From assembly GCA_016795385.1 (NCBI GenBank), contig JAEUHI010000048.1:62001-126000 (forward strand): a stretch of DNA of 64,000 nucleotides, read 5' to 3'. The position numbers were made by a program, and so were the translations under genes. The DNA is from Verrucomicrobiales bacterium. Its GTDB lineage: Bacteria > Verrucomicrobiota > Verrucomicrobiia > Verrucomicrobiales > DEV007. Below the pieces are notes generated by a model that saw only the letters and a list, made by a program, of their open reading frames with translations, made no database searches and was not told where the DNA came from. Positions 38,450 to 47,553 of the stretch are shown piece by piece. The first letter of the stretch is position 1; every line of letters begins with the position of its first letter.

Positions 38450-38488
38450 GCTTCTCCCCGATGGCCTCCCCTGGAGGAACGGAAAGCG

Positions 38489-38728
38489 TCACTCGATATC
38501 TTTGAGAATCCGGCAGCCCCGATTGTAGAGACTCTCACGGCTGGGCAGACGGCTCCGTTCGACGCCTAAGCGAGCAAGTTGCGCAACACTCCGGAGCTTT
38601 TGCCTCAGAGTCGATTCGTCGAAGAGTCTGAGGCGATTTTCCAAATCCTTCTCCGACTTCTGGTCCGAGTTTGAATAATCGCCCTCTCCAGGAGGTACTA
38701 CGCGGCAATTCATCCTCCAGCTTATCAC
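38489..38728 (-). CDS. Possible small hypothetical protein
   Basis: 79 aa from a GTG, or 74 aa from the ATG at 38713. The C-terminal half (STLRQKLRSVAQLARLGVE ... YNRGCRILKDIE) is helical and protein-like, but there is no family match and no convincing ribosome site. It may be non-coding. Confidence 0.35.
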   Translation of the reverse strand: MISWRMNCRVVPPGEGDYSNSDQKSEKDLENRLRLFDESTLRQKLRSVAQLARLGVERSRLPSRESLYNRGCRILKDIE

Positions 38729-38739
38729 GCGGCGAGCGG

Positions 38740-40182
38740 TTACGCCAGCAACTCCCGCACCACCCGGGCCGTGGGATCGGTGATCAGGGATTGATCGGTG
38801 CCGTTTCGTTTGTAGACGAGGCTCTTGGGATCGAGGCCGAAGAGGTGCAGCAAGGTGGCGTGGTAGTCGAAGTGGTTCACCACGTTCTCGACCGCCTTGT
38901 GGCCGAATTCATCGGTGGCGCCGTGGGTGTGGCCGCCCTTGAAGCCGCCGCCCGCGACCCACATGCTGAAGCCGTAGGTGTTGTGGTCGCGTCCGACCGA
39001 TTTGCGATCGCCTTTCGCCGCGCCGGCGCGGTTCTGGATCACGGGGAGACGTCCCATTTCCCCGCCCCAATGGACGATGGTGGTGTCGAGGAGTCCCCGC
39101 TGCTTCAAATCGCGCACCAAGGCCGCGGCCGGTTTGTCGACGTAGACGCAGGCGGCCGGCAGGCTCGTGAGGATGCTCGTGTGGTTGTCCCAGGTCTGGT
39201 TGCCCGTGAAGATCGAGACGAATCTCACGCCGCGCTCGATGAGCCGACGGGCGATGAGGCAGCGGGTGCCGAAGTCGTCGGTCTCCTTCACGCCGATGCC
39301 ATACATGGCCTTGGTCGCCTCGCTCTCCTGCGAGAGATCGAGCGCCTCCTTCGCCGCGACCTGCATGCGGGCGGCGAGTTCGAAACTCTGGATGCGGGCC
39401 TCCAGCTCGGTCTCGCCGGGGCGTTCCTCAAGGTGGCGTCGGTTCAATCCGCCGACGAAGTCGAGGTATCGCTCCTGCGCCGCGCCTTTCAGGGACATGG
39501 GCGGATCGAGATTGAGAATGCGCGGCTCCTTCGGCCGGATCACGGTTCCCTGGTAGACGGAGGGCAGCCAGCCGTTCGTGAAATTGTCGACGCCGAGCAC
39601 GGGAAGGCCGCGCGGATCGGTCAGGGCGACATAGGCAGGCAGGTTCTGGTTCTCCGACCCGAGCCCGTAGGTGACCCAACTGCCCAGGGTCGGACGTCCT
39701 GTCAGGATCGAGCCGTTGTGGAGCGCGTTGATGGACTGGCCGTGGTTGTTCACCCCGGTGTGCATCGATCGGATCATCGTGATGTCGTCCGCGATCCCCG
39801 CCATGTTCGGGACGAGTTCACTGAAGTCCATCCCGCTCTCGCCGTGCTTCGAGAATTTCCACGGGCAGCCCATCACCTCGCGGCTCGCGCCGGCGGCATC
39901 GTCGTATTTCACCTCGCCGGGGAAGTCCTTTCCATCGAGGCGGTTCAGCTCGGGCTTGGGATCAAAGAGGTCGATGTGGCTCGGCCCGCCCTGCATGAAC
40001 ATCGAGATCATCGCCTTCGCCTTGCCAAAGCTCGGCGGGGCCTTGGGCAGGTTGTCGTAGGACTGATGGGCGTCACCTGACAGGGTTGGGTTGGCGAGCA
40101 AACCCTGTTCCTGCAGGAGCGTGGCCAAGGCGATGCCGCCGAGTCCGTAACCGCGTTCGAGAAAGTGGCGTCGGGTGAGCAT
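38740..40182 (-). CDS. DUF1501 family protein, Tat-exported (second copy)
   Basis: 480 aa. The N-terminus MLTRRHFLERGYGLGGIALA is a twin-arginine-type signal. Motifs include MISMFMQGGPSHIDLFDPKP, the RFVSIFTGNQTWDNH region and VHWGGEMGRLPVIQ. It is divergent from the DUF1501 protein at 33938-35338 (only the motifs are alike), so the pair is a separate paralogue and not a recent duplicate. Its PSCyt partner is the next gene upstream on the same strand. Confidence 0.92.
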   Translation of the reverse strand: MLTRRHFLERGYGLGGIALATLLQEQGLLANPTLSGDAHQSYDNLPKAPPSFGKAKAMISMFMQGGPSHIDLFDPKPELNRLDGKDFPGEVKYDDAAGASREVMGCPWKFSKHGESGMDFSELVPNMAGIADDITMIRSMHTGVNNHGQSINALHNGSILTGRPTLGSWVTYGLGSENQNLPAYVALTDPRGLPVLGVDNFTNGWLPSVYQGTVIRPKEPRILNLDPPMSLKGAAQERYLDFVGGLNRRHLEERPGETELEARIQSFELAARMQVAAKEALDLSQESEATKAMYGIGVKETDDFGTRCLIARRLIERGVRFVSIFTGNQTWDNHTSILTSLPAACVYVDKPAAALVRDLKQRGLLDTTIVHWGGEMGRLPVIQNRAGAAKGDRKSVGRDHNTYGFSMWVAGGGFKGGHTHGATDEFGHKAVENVVNHFDYHATLLHLFGLDPKSLVYKRNGTDQSLITDPTARVVRELLA

Positions 40183-40230
40183 GGGGATAGAAAAGACTGT
40201 TAAAGGGGAATTACAGCGGATTTTTGGAAC

Positions 40231-40342
40231 GCGGATTTACGCGGATGTCCGCAGATTTTCGCGGATAGGATTTCAATGGTCGTTCCTGTTCTGAATCTGC
40301 GTTCATCTGCGGAAATCTGCGGTCATCTGCGGTCATCTGCGT
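40231..40342. repeat. 10-bp tandem and inverted repeats between the second PSCyt/DUF1501 genes
   Basis: A 10-bp unit like GGTCATCTGC is repeated five times at 40291-40340. Related inverted copies (GCGGATTTACGCGGATGTCC and similar) lie at about 40231-40266. They sit in the 180-bp gap between the two minus-strand genes, where the first pair has only 18 bp. Confidence 0.75.
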
Positions 40343-40362
40343 TGAATTCTCAAACAGACCGG

Positions 40363-43032
40363 TCAATCCAAATACAAAAACTCATTCGCGCTCATCAGTG
40401 CATGTCCCAGCGCCGCCAGGCCCATCACGCGAGCGGGAGCCGGATTCGCCTCGGCGGGGCCGGCGGACTTCTCGAACTTCGCGGGCTCCACGGTGTAGTG
40501 CGCGGTCTGCATCGTCAGGAAGGCGGCGGCGGCCTCGGCTTCTTCGGTGACCGGCTCGCGTCCGTAAACCAGCCTCCACGCATGGCGCACCTGCTCCTCG
40601 ACGCTGGCATCGCCGCATTCCTTCATCATCCGCTCGCCGAAATGCTGGGCGAATTCGCGCATGCCGAGGTTGTTCATCAGCAGCAGGCTCTGCGGGCTGA
40701 CCGTCGTGACCGGGCGCACCTCGCAGTTGGGCGTGGTCATATCAGGCGCGTCGAAGGTCGCGAACATCTCCAGCGGACGCGAGCGGCGGATTTGCACATA
40801 AACGCTGCGGCGGAATTCCTCACCGTTCAGCGGAATGTATTTCCCGGTCTGCCGTCCCGCCGTGTCCATCGTATCGACGCCGAGCACGACCTGCCCTTCC
40901 TCGGTCAGCATCACCGGCACGGGCGTGCCTCCGGCCTTCGGATTCAGCTTTCCGGAAACGACGAGCAGAGCGTCGCGCAAGACCTCGGCCTCGAGGCGGC
41001 GTTTGTTCTGGCGGCTGAGGTAGCGGTTGTCCGGATCGATGCGGTCGCGCTCGGCATCGCGGTCCGACTTCTGCCTCCAGGTGTGACTCGAGAGAATGAG
41101 CCGGTGCAGTTCCTTCAGGCTCCAGCCCTTCGCCATGAACTCGGAGGCGAGCCAATCGAGCAGCTCGGGATGACTCGGCTTTTCCCCGAGGTGACCAAAA
41201 TCGGCGGGCGTTTTCACCAGCCCCGTGCCGAAGTGGTGCATCCAGACGCGGTTCACGATGACCCGGGCGAGCAGCGGGTGTTTCCCATCGGTCAACATCT
41301 CCGCAAAGGCGAGACGGCGTCCGCTGGTCGGCAGCTCGGCGAGTTTCGCGGGGATCGCGGCCTCGCGCCATCCTGACAAAACATCGAGATCGGAGGGCGA
41401 GACCTTGTCCTTCGGCGACTCGGGATTGCCGCGGAAAAAGAGAAAGGTCGCCGGGATCGCTTCGGGCTTGGCGGGCAGTTCGCCGAACGCATGGACGAGC
41501 TCCTCCTTCGGCTTTTTCGCCCGGACCGCCGCCGCTTCCTCGGTCATCTTCTTCAGCGTGTCGGCGTGTTTCGTCTTGTAGGTGGTGTCGTAGAGGTAAA
41601 GCGAACCGGCGTTCAGCTTCTCCACCGTCGGGTGTTGTTTCAGCAAGGCGAGCTGCTCGGGCGTGCGGTCCTTTGCCACGGTGCGGAAGGCCTTCCGGAG
41701 GGGTTCACGCACGGCCTCGTCGCGTTTCGCGAGTTCCTTCTCGAGGACTTCGGTGATGAATTCCTCCTGCTTCGCGAGCCGGGCGTCGTCGATCTTCTTC
41801 GCCTCGGCCTCGACCGCGGCGGCGGCGGCCTTTTGCTCCTTCGTCTGAAGCGAGACGAGGCGCTGCGCCGGATTGCGCCAGGCGGCGGGATTGAAGCCCG
41901 GCTCGAAGACCGCGCGGAGCTCGTAGTAGTCGCGCTGGGTGATCGGGTCGTAGCGGTGATCGTGGCACTCCGCGCAGTGGATCGTCATGCCGTAGAAGGC
42001 ATTGCTGACGATCTTCATCGTATCGACGATGTTCGCGTTGCGGGAAAGGAGCGTGTTTTCCGTCTGGGTCCCGTCCGGAGCCATCCGCAGGAATCCCGTC
42101 GCGGTGATCAGCTCGGCGTAGCGCGCCTTGTCCTCATCCGTCGGCGAATCGGCATTGAGCCCGAGCTTTGCCGCGATCTCATCACCGGCGAGCTGCTCGC
42201 GGACGAACTCGTGATAGGGTTTGTCTCGGTTCAGGGCGGCGATGACGTAGTCCCGATATTTCCAGGCGTGGGGACGCTCGGTATCCTTTTCATTGAAACC
42301 CTCCGAGTCGGCATATCCCGCCACATCAAGCCAGTGACGCCCCCAGCGCTCGCCGTAGTGGGGGCTGGCGAGGAGTTCGGTAAGCAGTGATCCGTAATCG
42401 GTGATCGAGTCTTCGTCCCCGATTACCGCTCCCGGAGGCAGGCCGGTCAAGTCAAACGCAAGACGGCGCGCGAGGGTCGCGGGATCGGCTTCATCGGAAA
42501 AGGACAGGCCCTGTTTCTCGAGTTCGACGCGGACGAAGGCATCGATCGGATTCTGCTCGCGGGGATCTTTTTTGGCCGGGACTTCGGGCCGTTGAATCGG
42601 CTGGAGCGACCACCAGCCCCGCTCTTCTTCCGTGAACTGATGCTCGGGACCCAGCGTCTCGGGCTCCGGCCGGGCCGTGGGAGCCCCGGCGAGGATCCAT
42701 TGCTCGATCGTGGCGATGTCCTGGTCGGAGAGCTTCGGCTTCTCTTTCGGCATCTCGCCGCTCTTCAGCACCTCGAGGAGATGGCTCTCGGCCGGCTTCC
42801 CTGCGACGAGCGCGGGACCGGACTTGCCGCCCTTCACGAGAAACCGCGCAAGCCGCACATCGAGATCGCCCTTCTTCTCGCCGTCCTCGCCGTGGCAGTG
42901 GAAACAATGCGCTTTGAGGATGGGCCGCACGTCCTTTTCGAAGACTGGCGCGGCCGTGGCGAAGCCCGCCGGGAAGGCGGCAAAACCGACTGTGATTCCC
43001 AGCGAAGCAAGACGAGCGGTTCGAGGCTTCAT
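40363..43032 (-). CDS. PSCyt1/DUF1549/DUF1553 cytochrome-c-like protein (second copy)
   Basis: 889 aa. It has a signal peptide (LGITVGFAAFPAGFATAAPV), an N-terminal haem motif CFHCHGEDG, DUF1549 with GLPPGAVIGDEDS and IHCAECHDHRYDP (second CxxCH), and DUF1553 with VIVNRVWMHHFGTGLV and LLLMNNLGMREFA. A long Lys/Glu/Ala-rich coiled region lies in the middle (about residues 400-520). It pairs with the DUF1501 gene downstream. The function is the same unproven periplasmic role as for the first copy. Confidence 0.92.
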   Translation of the reverse strand: MKPRTARLASLGITVGFAAFPAGFATAAPVFEKDVRPILKAHCFHCHGEDGEKKGDLDVRLARFLVKGGKSGPALVAGKPAESHLLEVLKSGEMPKEKPKLSDQDIATIEQWILAGAPTARPEPETLGPEHQFTEEERGWWSLQPIQRPEVPAKKDPREQNPIDAFVRVELEKQGLSFSDEADPATLARRLAFDLTGLPPGAVIGDEDSITDYGSLLTELLASPHYGERWGRHWLDVAGYADSEGFNEKDTERPHAWKYRDYVIAALNRDKPYHEFVREQLAGDEIAAKLGLNADSPTDEDKARYAELITATGFLRMAPDGTQTENTLLSRNANIVDTMKIVSNAFYGMTIHCAECHDHRYDPITQRDYYELRAVFEPGFNPAAWRNPAQRLVSLQTKEQKAAAAAVEAEAKKIDDARLAKQEEFITEVLEKELAKRDEAVREPLRKAFRTVAKDRTPEQLALLKQHPTVEKLNAGSLYLYDTTYKTKHADTLKKMTEEAAAVRAKKPKEELVHAFGELPAKPEAIPATFLFFRGNPESPKDKVSPSDLDVLSGWREAAIPAKLAELPTSGRRLAFAEMLTDGKHPLLARVIVNRVWMHHFGTGLVKTPADFGHLGEKPSHPELLDWLASEFMAKGWSLKELHRLILSSHTWRQKSDRDAERDRIDPDNRYLSRQNKRRLEAEVLRDALLVVSGKLNPKAGGTPVPVMLTEEGQVVLGVDTMDTAGRQTGKYIPLNGEEFRRSVYVQIRRSRPLEMFATFDAPDMTTPNCEVRPVTTVSPQSLLLMNNLGMREFAQHFGERMMKECGDASVEEQVRHAWRLVYGREPVTEEAEAAAAFLTMQTAHYTVEPAKFEKSAGPAEANPAPARVMGLAALGHALMSANEFLYLD

Positions 43033-43204
43033 GGGTTTTGAGTATAATTTCCTGTGCCTGAACCTTCAAGCCACCCGCGGGACGGGTTGACGTGAGGCAA
43101 GGTCACGATCGCGCCGTGGGAGCGGGAAGAAGGAATCGCGCCAATTTTTGCATTTCCATTTTCGGGGGAGCTTGCTAGGGTCCGGGCTCCAAAAATTCCG
43201 ACCC

Positions 43205-45151
43205 ATGAGCCAGAACATCGAATCGCTCCAGAAAGAAGACCGGGTTTTCGCCCCGCCTGCCCCGTTCTCCGCCCTTTCCCACGTCAAATCGATGGAGGAA
43301 TACGAGGCCTTGCACCAGCGTTCGCTGGAGGACCCCGAAGGCTGGTGGAGCGAGCGCGCCGCGACCCTGCATTGGCAGAAGCCCTGGGATCAGGTGCTCG
43401 ACTGGAGCGAGGCGCCCTTCGCGAAGTGGTTCCTCGGCGGCAAGATCAATGCCGCGGAAAACTGTCTCGATCGTCATGTCGCCGCGGGGAAAGGCGATCA
43501 GGTGGCGATCCACTGGGTCGGTGAACCCGGCGACACGCGCGATCTGACCTACGCTGAATTGCTCGCCGAAACCTGCCGCTTCGCCAATGCGCTGAAAGCC
43601 CAGGGGATCAAGGCGGGCGACCGCGTCCTCATTTACATGCCCATGGTCCCGGAAGCGGCCGTGGCGATGCTCGCCTGCGCCCGGATCGGTGCGGTGCACT
43701 CGGTCGTTTTCGGCGGCTTCTCCGCCATGTCGATCGCCGACCGGCTCGAGGACTCCGAAGCAATCGCGATCATCACCGCGGATGGCGGTTGGCGTCGCGG
43801 GTCGATCGTGCCTCTGAAGGAAAACGTCGATTCGGCCCTCGCCTCCTATGGCAAGGTGGAGACCGTCTTCGTCCTGAAGCGATGCGGCAACGAGGTGACG
43901 ATGAAAGCCGGCCGCGACATCTGGTGGCACGAGGCGACCGCCCAGGTCTCTGCCGATTGCCCGGCCGAGGGTTTCGATGCCGAGCATCCCCTCTTCATTC
44001 TCTACACTTCCGGTTCGACCGGCAAACCGAAGGGCATCCTCCACACCACGGGCGGTTACCTCACCGGCACCTCGACGACTTTCCACTACATCTTCGATCA
44101 CCAGCCCGGCGACGTCTATTGGTGCACCGCCGATGTCGGCTGGATCACCGGCCACAGCTACATCGTCTATGGGCCGATGGCCTGCGGCGCCACGCAGGTG
44201 ATGTATGAGGGCGCTCCGAACGCTCCCGACTGGGGCCGTTTCTGGAAGATCATCCAGGATTACAAGGTCTCGATCTTCTACACCGCCCCCACCGCGATCC
44301 GCGCCTTCATCAAGGCGGGTGATGAGTTTGTCGAACCCTACGATCTTTCCTCGCTGCGCCTCCTTGGTTCCGTCGGCGAGCCGATCAATCCCGAGGCCTG
44401 GATGTGGTATCACGAGAAAATCGGCGGCGGACGCTGCCCCATCGTCGATACCTGGTGGCAGACTGAGACGGGAGCCATCATGATTTCCCCCCTCCCCGGG
44501 GCGACTCCCATCGTTCCCGGAACGGCGACCAAACCTTTCTTCGGAATCGACGCAGCCATTCTCGACGAGGCGGGGCATCCCTGCGGTGCGAACGAAGGTG
44601 GCAAACTCGTCATCCGCAAGCCCTGGCCGAGCATGCTGCGCACGATCTACAAAGATCCGCAGCGCTACGTCGACACCTACTGGAGCGAATACGAGGGCAT
44701 CTACCTCGCCGGCGACGGGGCCCGCACTGATGACCACGGTTACTTCTGGATCGTGGGCCGTCTCGACGACGTGCTCAACGTCTCCGGTCACCGTCTCGGC
44801 ACCGCCGAGGTCGAAAGCGCGCTCGTCTCCCATCCTGCCGTGGCCGAAGCCGCGGTGGTGGGGCGTCCCCACGAGATCAAGGGTCAAGCCGTGGTCGCTT
44901 TCGTGACGTTGAAGGAGCACGCCGTGCATGGACCCGAACTCGCGAAGGAATTGCAGAATCATGTCGGGAAGGAGATCGGCTCGATCGCCAAGCCGGATGA
45001 CATCCGTTTCACCCAGACCCTGCCCAAAACCCGCAGCGGCAAGATCATGCGCCGGCTCCTGAAGGAGATCGTCTCCGGCGGCGAAGTGAAGGGCGACACC
45101 TCGACCCTCGAAGACTTCAACGTGGTGGCGAAACTGCAGAAAGAGGAGTGA
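43205..45151 (+). CDS. acs: Acetyl-CoA synthetase (AMP-forming)
   Basis: 648 aa from the ATG at 43205. It activates acetate to acetyl-AMP and then acetyl-CoA. The P-loop-like motif is [19 protein letters not shown]. Adenylate-forming motifs follow: [12 protein letters not shown], then [20 protein letters not shown], and the catalytic, normally acetylatable lysine in [10 protein letters not shown]. The length matches typical Acs (about 650 aa). It is a cytoplasmic enzyme for acetate use. It stands alone after an intergenic gap, and a small membrane protein gene follows. Confidence 0.96.
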   Translation: MSQNIESLQKEDRVFAPPAPFSALSHVKSMEEYEALHQRSLEDPEGWWSERAATLHWQKPWDQVLDWSEAPFAKWFLGGKINAAENCLDRHVAAGKGDQVAIHWVGEPGDTRDLTYAELLAETCRFANALKAQGIKAGDRVLIYMPMVPEAAVAMLACARIGAVHSVVFGGFSAMSIADRLEDSEAIAIITADGGWRRGSIVPLKENVDSALASYGKVETVFVLKRCGNEVTMKAGRDIWWHEATAQVSADCPAEGFDAEHPLFILYTSGSTGKPKGILHTTGGYLTGTSTTFHYIFDHQPGDVYWCTADVGWITGHSYIVYGPMACGATQVMYEGAPNAPDWGRFWKIIQDYKVSIFYTAPTAIRAFIKAGDEFVEPYDLSSLRLLGSVGEPINPEAWMWYHEKIGGGRCPIVDTWWQTETGAIMISPLPGATPIVPGTATKPFFGIDAAILDEAGHPCGANEGGKLVIRKPWPSMLRTIYKDPQRYVDTYWSEYEGIYLAGDGARTDDHGYFWIVGRLDDVLNVSGHRLGTAEVESALVSHPAVAEAAVVGRPHEIKGQAVVAFVTLKEHAVHGPELAKELQNHVGKEIGSIAKPDDIRFTQTLPKTRSGKIMRRLLKEIVSGGEVKGDTSTLEDFNVVAKLQKEE

Positions 45152-45198
45152 CGAAATTCTGACAAAACCCGTCGTCCCCATTCATCGACATCGGGTTC

Positions 45199-45630
45199 AT
45201 GGAGGAATTCAAAAGCATCTTCCTGGCTCTCGGTGCGGCTTTTGCGATCGCACTGGGAGCCCTCTTGTTTGCACTCCTGATCAGAAAGCGGGCGGATGCG
45301 TTCCAAGAGGAACTGAAGCTGCCGCCCGAAATGCTGAAGAAAATCTACCCGGCGTGGCGTTCCTGGGTGCCGCTGGGGATCGGGGTCTTCTTGGTTTCCC
45401 TGCATTGGTTCAAGAGCGGTTCCCTGACCTCGATCGACATTGGCGGACCGCTGATGCTGGCGTTCCTCATCGCCGGTGTGTTCAGTTCCGTGTATTTTCT
45501 ACGAGAATGGTTGAAGGAACCGGGCGAGACCCAAGTGAGTAAACTCCTCGGGCGGAACCTGGCTGCCAGCGTCGTGCAGATTGCTTTGTGCGCCGTCCTT
45601 TTCGGGATGCGGTGGATGACGCACCGGTAG
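45199..45630 (+). CDS. Small membrane protein, unknown
   Basis: 143 aa with four hydrophobic segments (LALGAAFAIALGALLFALLI; WVPLGIGVFLVSLHWF; GPLMLAFLIAGVFSSVYFL; SVVQIALCAVLFGM). No family is recognised. It starts 48 bp after acs on the same strand. Confidence 0.65.
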   Translation: MEEFKSIFLALGAAFAIALGALLFALLIRKRADAFQEELKLPPEMLKKIYPAWRSWVPLGIGVFLVSLHWFKSGSLTSIDIGGPLMLAFLIAGVFSSVYFLREWLKEPGETQVSKLLGRNLAASVVQIALCAVLFGMRWMTHR

Positions 45631-45753
45631 CCTGAAAATTCTCCCCCACTCTCCCCCTTGACGAAACGGCCTTGGCCCCCTAGATTCCCGGCTTTCCGTT
45701 CCCGGCCCTGGCCGGACCGTATTTCTTGTTTCGAAGTCCCACCCCACTGCACC

Positions 45754-45987
45754 ATGCCCGAAGTCGATATCAAAAAAGGAGAGCCGATCGATCGTGCTCT
45801 CAAGCGCCTCAAGAGCAAAATGGAAACGGAAGGCATCATGGATGAGATGCGCCGCCTCCGCTCGTTCGAGACTCCGGCCCAGAAGACCAAGCGCAAAGCC
45901 CGCGCCAACGCCAAGCGCAACAAGAACAAATTCCGCTTCACCCTCCGCACCGCCGCCGCTCCGGCTGCCGCCGCCGAGGAAGCTTGA
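45754..45987 (+). CDS. rpsU: Small ribosomal subunit protein S21
   Basis: 77 aa from the ATG at 45754. S21 core: EPIDRALKRLKSKMETEGI and DEMRRLRSFETPAQKTKRKA, then Lys/Arg-rich NKNKFRFTLR. The C-terminal tail APAAAAEEA is an Ala-rich extension. A strong hairpin terminator with six T residues ends the gene. Confidence 0.95.
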   Translation: MPEVDIKKGEPIDRALKRLKSKMETEGIMDEMRRLRSFETPAQKTKRKARANAKRNKNKFRFTLRTAAAPAAAAEEA

Positions 45988-46014
45988 GTGATTTTTGGGA
46001 TTTCGAAACAAGAG

Positions 46015-46043
46015 AAAGGCTGTCGGAAACGACAGCCTTTTTT
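46015..46043 (+). terminator. Rho-independent terminator of rpsU
   Basis: AAAGGCTGTCG (46015-46025), loop GAAA (46026-46029), CGACAGCCTTT (46030-46040), then TTT. An 11-bp perfect stem followed by a T run, 28 bp after the S21 stop. Confidence 0.95.
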
Positions 46044-46076
46044 GTTGCCCGCGTGCCCGCGAGCGAGACCGCGGCA

Positions 46077-46469
46077 TCAGACCGCCGGCACCGGAGCACT
46101 CCCCGATCCCGCCGCCCACTCGTGGGCGAGCAAGTCCATGGCGTGATCCTTCAGGAAGGCCCGCGAGGCCCGCGCCACGAAATCCACCTCGTCGGCCTGG
46201 TGGTGAAAGACGACCATCCGGAAATCGCCGAGGAGGAGAATGAGGAGGTTTCCCCCATCGTAGCCGAAGACCAACTGATCGGGGCTGCGCTTCTCTTGCT
46301 CGAAGTAATAGACGATGTCGTCGAGCGTCGTGGCCAACTCGGCGACGCGGTCTGCCGCAAGAGGGGTGTCTTGAAAGAGCAGCTCGTGACCGCGGGTGAG
46401 GATCACCCCATAGACCGAACCGGCGTGGCGGATCGCGCTGAGCGCGCTGGCGAAGGTCTCCGGCGTCAT
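46077..46469 (-). CDS. Roadblock/LC7-like domain protein
   Basis: 130 aa. YGVILTRGHELLFQDTPLAA, the helix VAELATTLDDIVYYFEQ, and FGYDGGNLLILLLGDFRMVV have the beta-alpha-beta pattern of roadblock/LC7 domains. These bind small GTPases such as MglA in bacteria; no GTPase gene is adjacent. The start overlaps the upstream stop as ATGA. Confidence 0.65.
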   Translation of the reverse strand: MTPETFASALSAIRHAGSVYGVILTRGHELLFQDTPLAADRVAELATTLDDIVYYFEQEKRSPDQLVFGYDGGNLLILLLGDFRMVVFHHQADEVDFVARASRAFLKDHAMDLLAHEWAAGSGSAPVPAV

Positions 46470-46837
46470 GAGTTGATGAAATCACGGACGGATTGGAGGA
46501 AATCGCGCATCGGCATGCGGCGGTTCACGATGGCGCCGGCGACGTCGGGATTCTGCGGATTGGAATTGGGATCGAAACTGAAGCCGCCCGTTTCATCGCC
46601 TTCGTAGTAGACGGCATGGGCGACCGCGCTCATGCCGAGCTTTTCGCCGACGAGGAGGGCGCACTCCTGCAGGATCATGAGATTCTCCGCGAAACGTCCC
46701 GTATCCTCCGGGCCGGTGCGCCCTTTGGCCGACCCCCGGCTCGCCCGGAAAAAGCGGGGCTGGCGGCTCTTCAAGGCCTCGGCGAGAGCTTCGTTGACTG
46801 GGGGGGCGCTGGCGTCCATCTCGATCGATCCGGCCAT
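46466..46837 (-). CDS. Hypothetical protein paired with the roadblock-like protein
   Basis: 123 aa from the ATG at 46837; an upstream GTG is an alternative. No family is recognised. Pattern: ALKSRQPRFFRASRGSAKGR, then a hydrophobic helix NLMILQECALLVGEKLGMSA and VNRRMPMRDFLQSVRDFI. It is translationally coupled (ATGA) to the roadblock-like gene, so the two probably act together. Confidence 0.55.
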   Translation of the reverse strand: MAGSIEMDASAPPVNEALAEALKSRQPRFFRASRGSAKGRTGPEDTGRFAENLMILQECALLVGEKLGMSAVAHAVYYEGDETGGFSFDPNSNPQNPDVAGAIVNRRMPMRDFLQSVRDFINS

Positions 46838-46944
46838 CGGCGGGACGGTGTCCAGGTTACCGCAGATCCGCGAAATGTCGAATCCCGATACCACGGGGCA
46901 TCATTCGACTACCGCATGGGCAAATGACGTGTAGGATGTGACTC

Positions 46945-47553
46945 ATGACGCTCGCCAACAAGATCACGGTGGTCCGCTTCTTCCTGATACCGGTCTTCAT
47001 TGTCTTCGCCGCCTATTACAGCGAAAGCATCACCGACGGGCACGAGAACCGACTCTACCGCATCCTCGCCCTCGCCACCTACGCCCTCGCCTCGATCAGC
47101 GACGCGATCGACGGCTACATCGCCCGCAATTTCAACCAGAGCACCGCCCTCGGCCGCGTCCTCGATCCCATCGCCGACAAGCTGCTGCTTCTCAGCGGGG
47201 TCGTGACCCTCAGCGTCACAAACTGGCACGCCGGACTCCCGATCTGGTTCGCCGTCCTCGTGATCGCCCGGGATGTGGTGATTTCCGTGGGCATGCTCAT
47301 CATCTATCTCACGCACGGCAAAGCCAAGGTGCGGGCCCGGATCTCGGGAAAAATCTGCACCTTCCTAACCTTGAGTTGCGTCTGCTGGGTTCTCGTCGAT
47401 TTTTGGAGCGTCGGCTCGCGCCCGTGGCCTCTCGAGGTCCTGATCTACCTCGCGGCATTCTTCACCGTGATCACCGGATATCTCTATCTCGGTGATGGCA
47501 TCCGCCAACTGAGAGAGTCCGGCCACACCCTCCCCGATTCCCATGCCCCGTAA
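46945..47553 (+). CDS. pgsA: CDP-alcohol phosphatidyltransferase (phosphatidylglycerophosphate synthase)
   Basis: 202 aa. The full CDP-alcohol phosphotransferase signature is present: Asp53, Asp56-Gly57, Ala60-Arg61, Gly70, Asp74 and Asp78 (D-x2-DG-x2-AR-x8-G-x3-D-x3-D). Transmembrane segments lie on both sides. PgsA makes PG-phosphate from CDP-diacylglycerol and glycerol-3-phosphate at the membrane; a related CDP-alcohol substrate cannot be excluded from sequence. The der gene overlaps its end by 11 bp. Confidence 0.88.
   Translation: MTLANKITVVRFFLIPVFIVFAAYYSESITDGHENRLYRILALATYALASISDAIDGYIARNFNQSTALGRVLDPIADKLLLLSGVVTLSVTNWHAGLPIWFAVLVIARDVVISVGMLIIYLTHGKAKVRARISGKICTFLTLSCVCWVLVDFWSVGSRPWPLEVLIYLAAFFTVITGYLYLGDGIRQLRESGHTLPDSHAP

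Noticed and set aside
43175..45181. 668-aa minus-strand frame opposite acs
   Set aside because: Antisense of a complete acetyl-CoA synthetase; no independent evidence.
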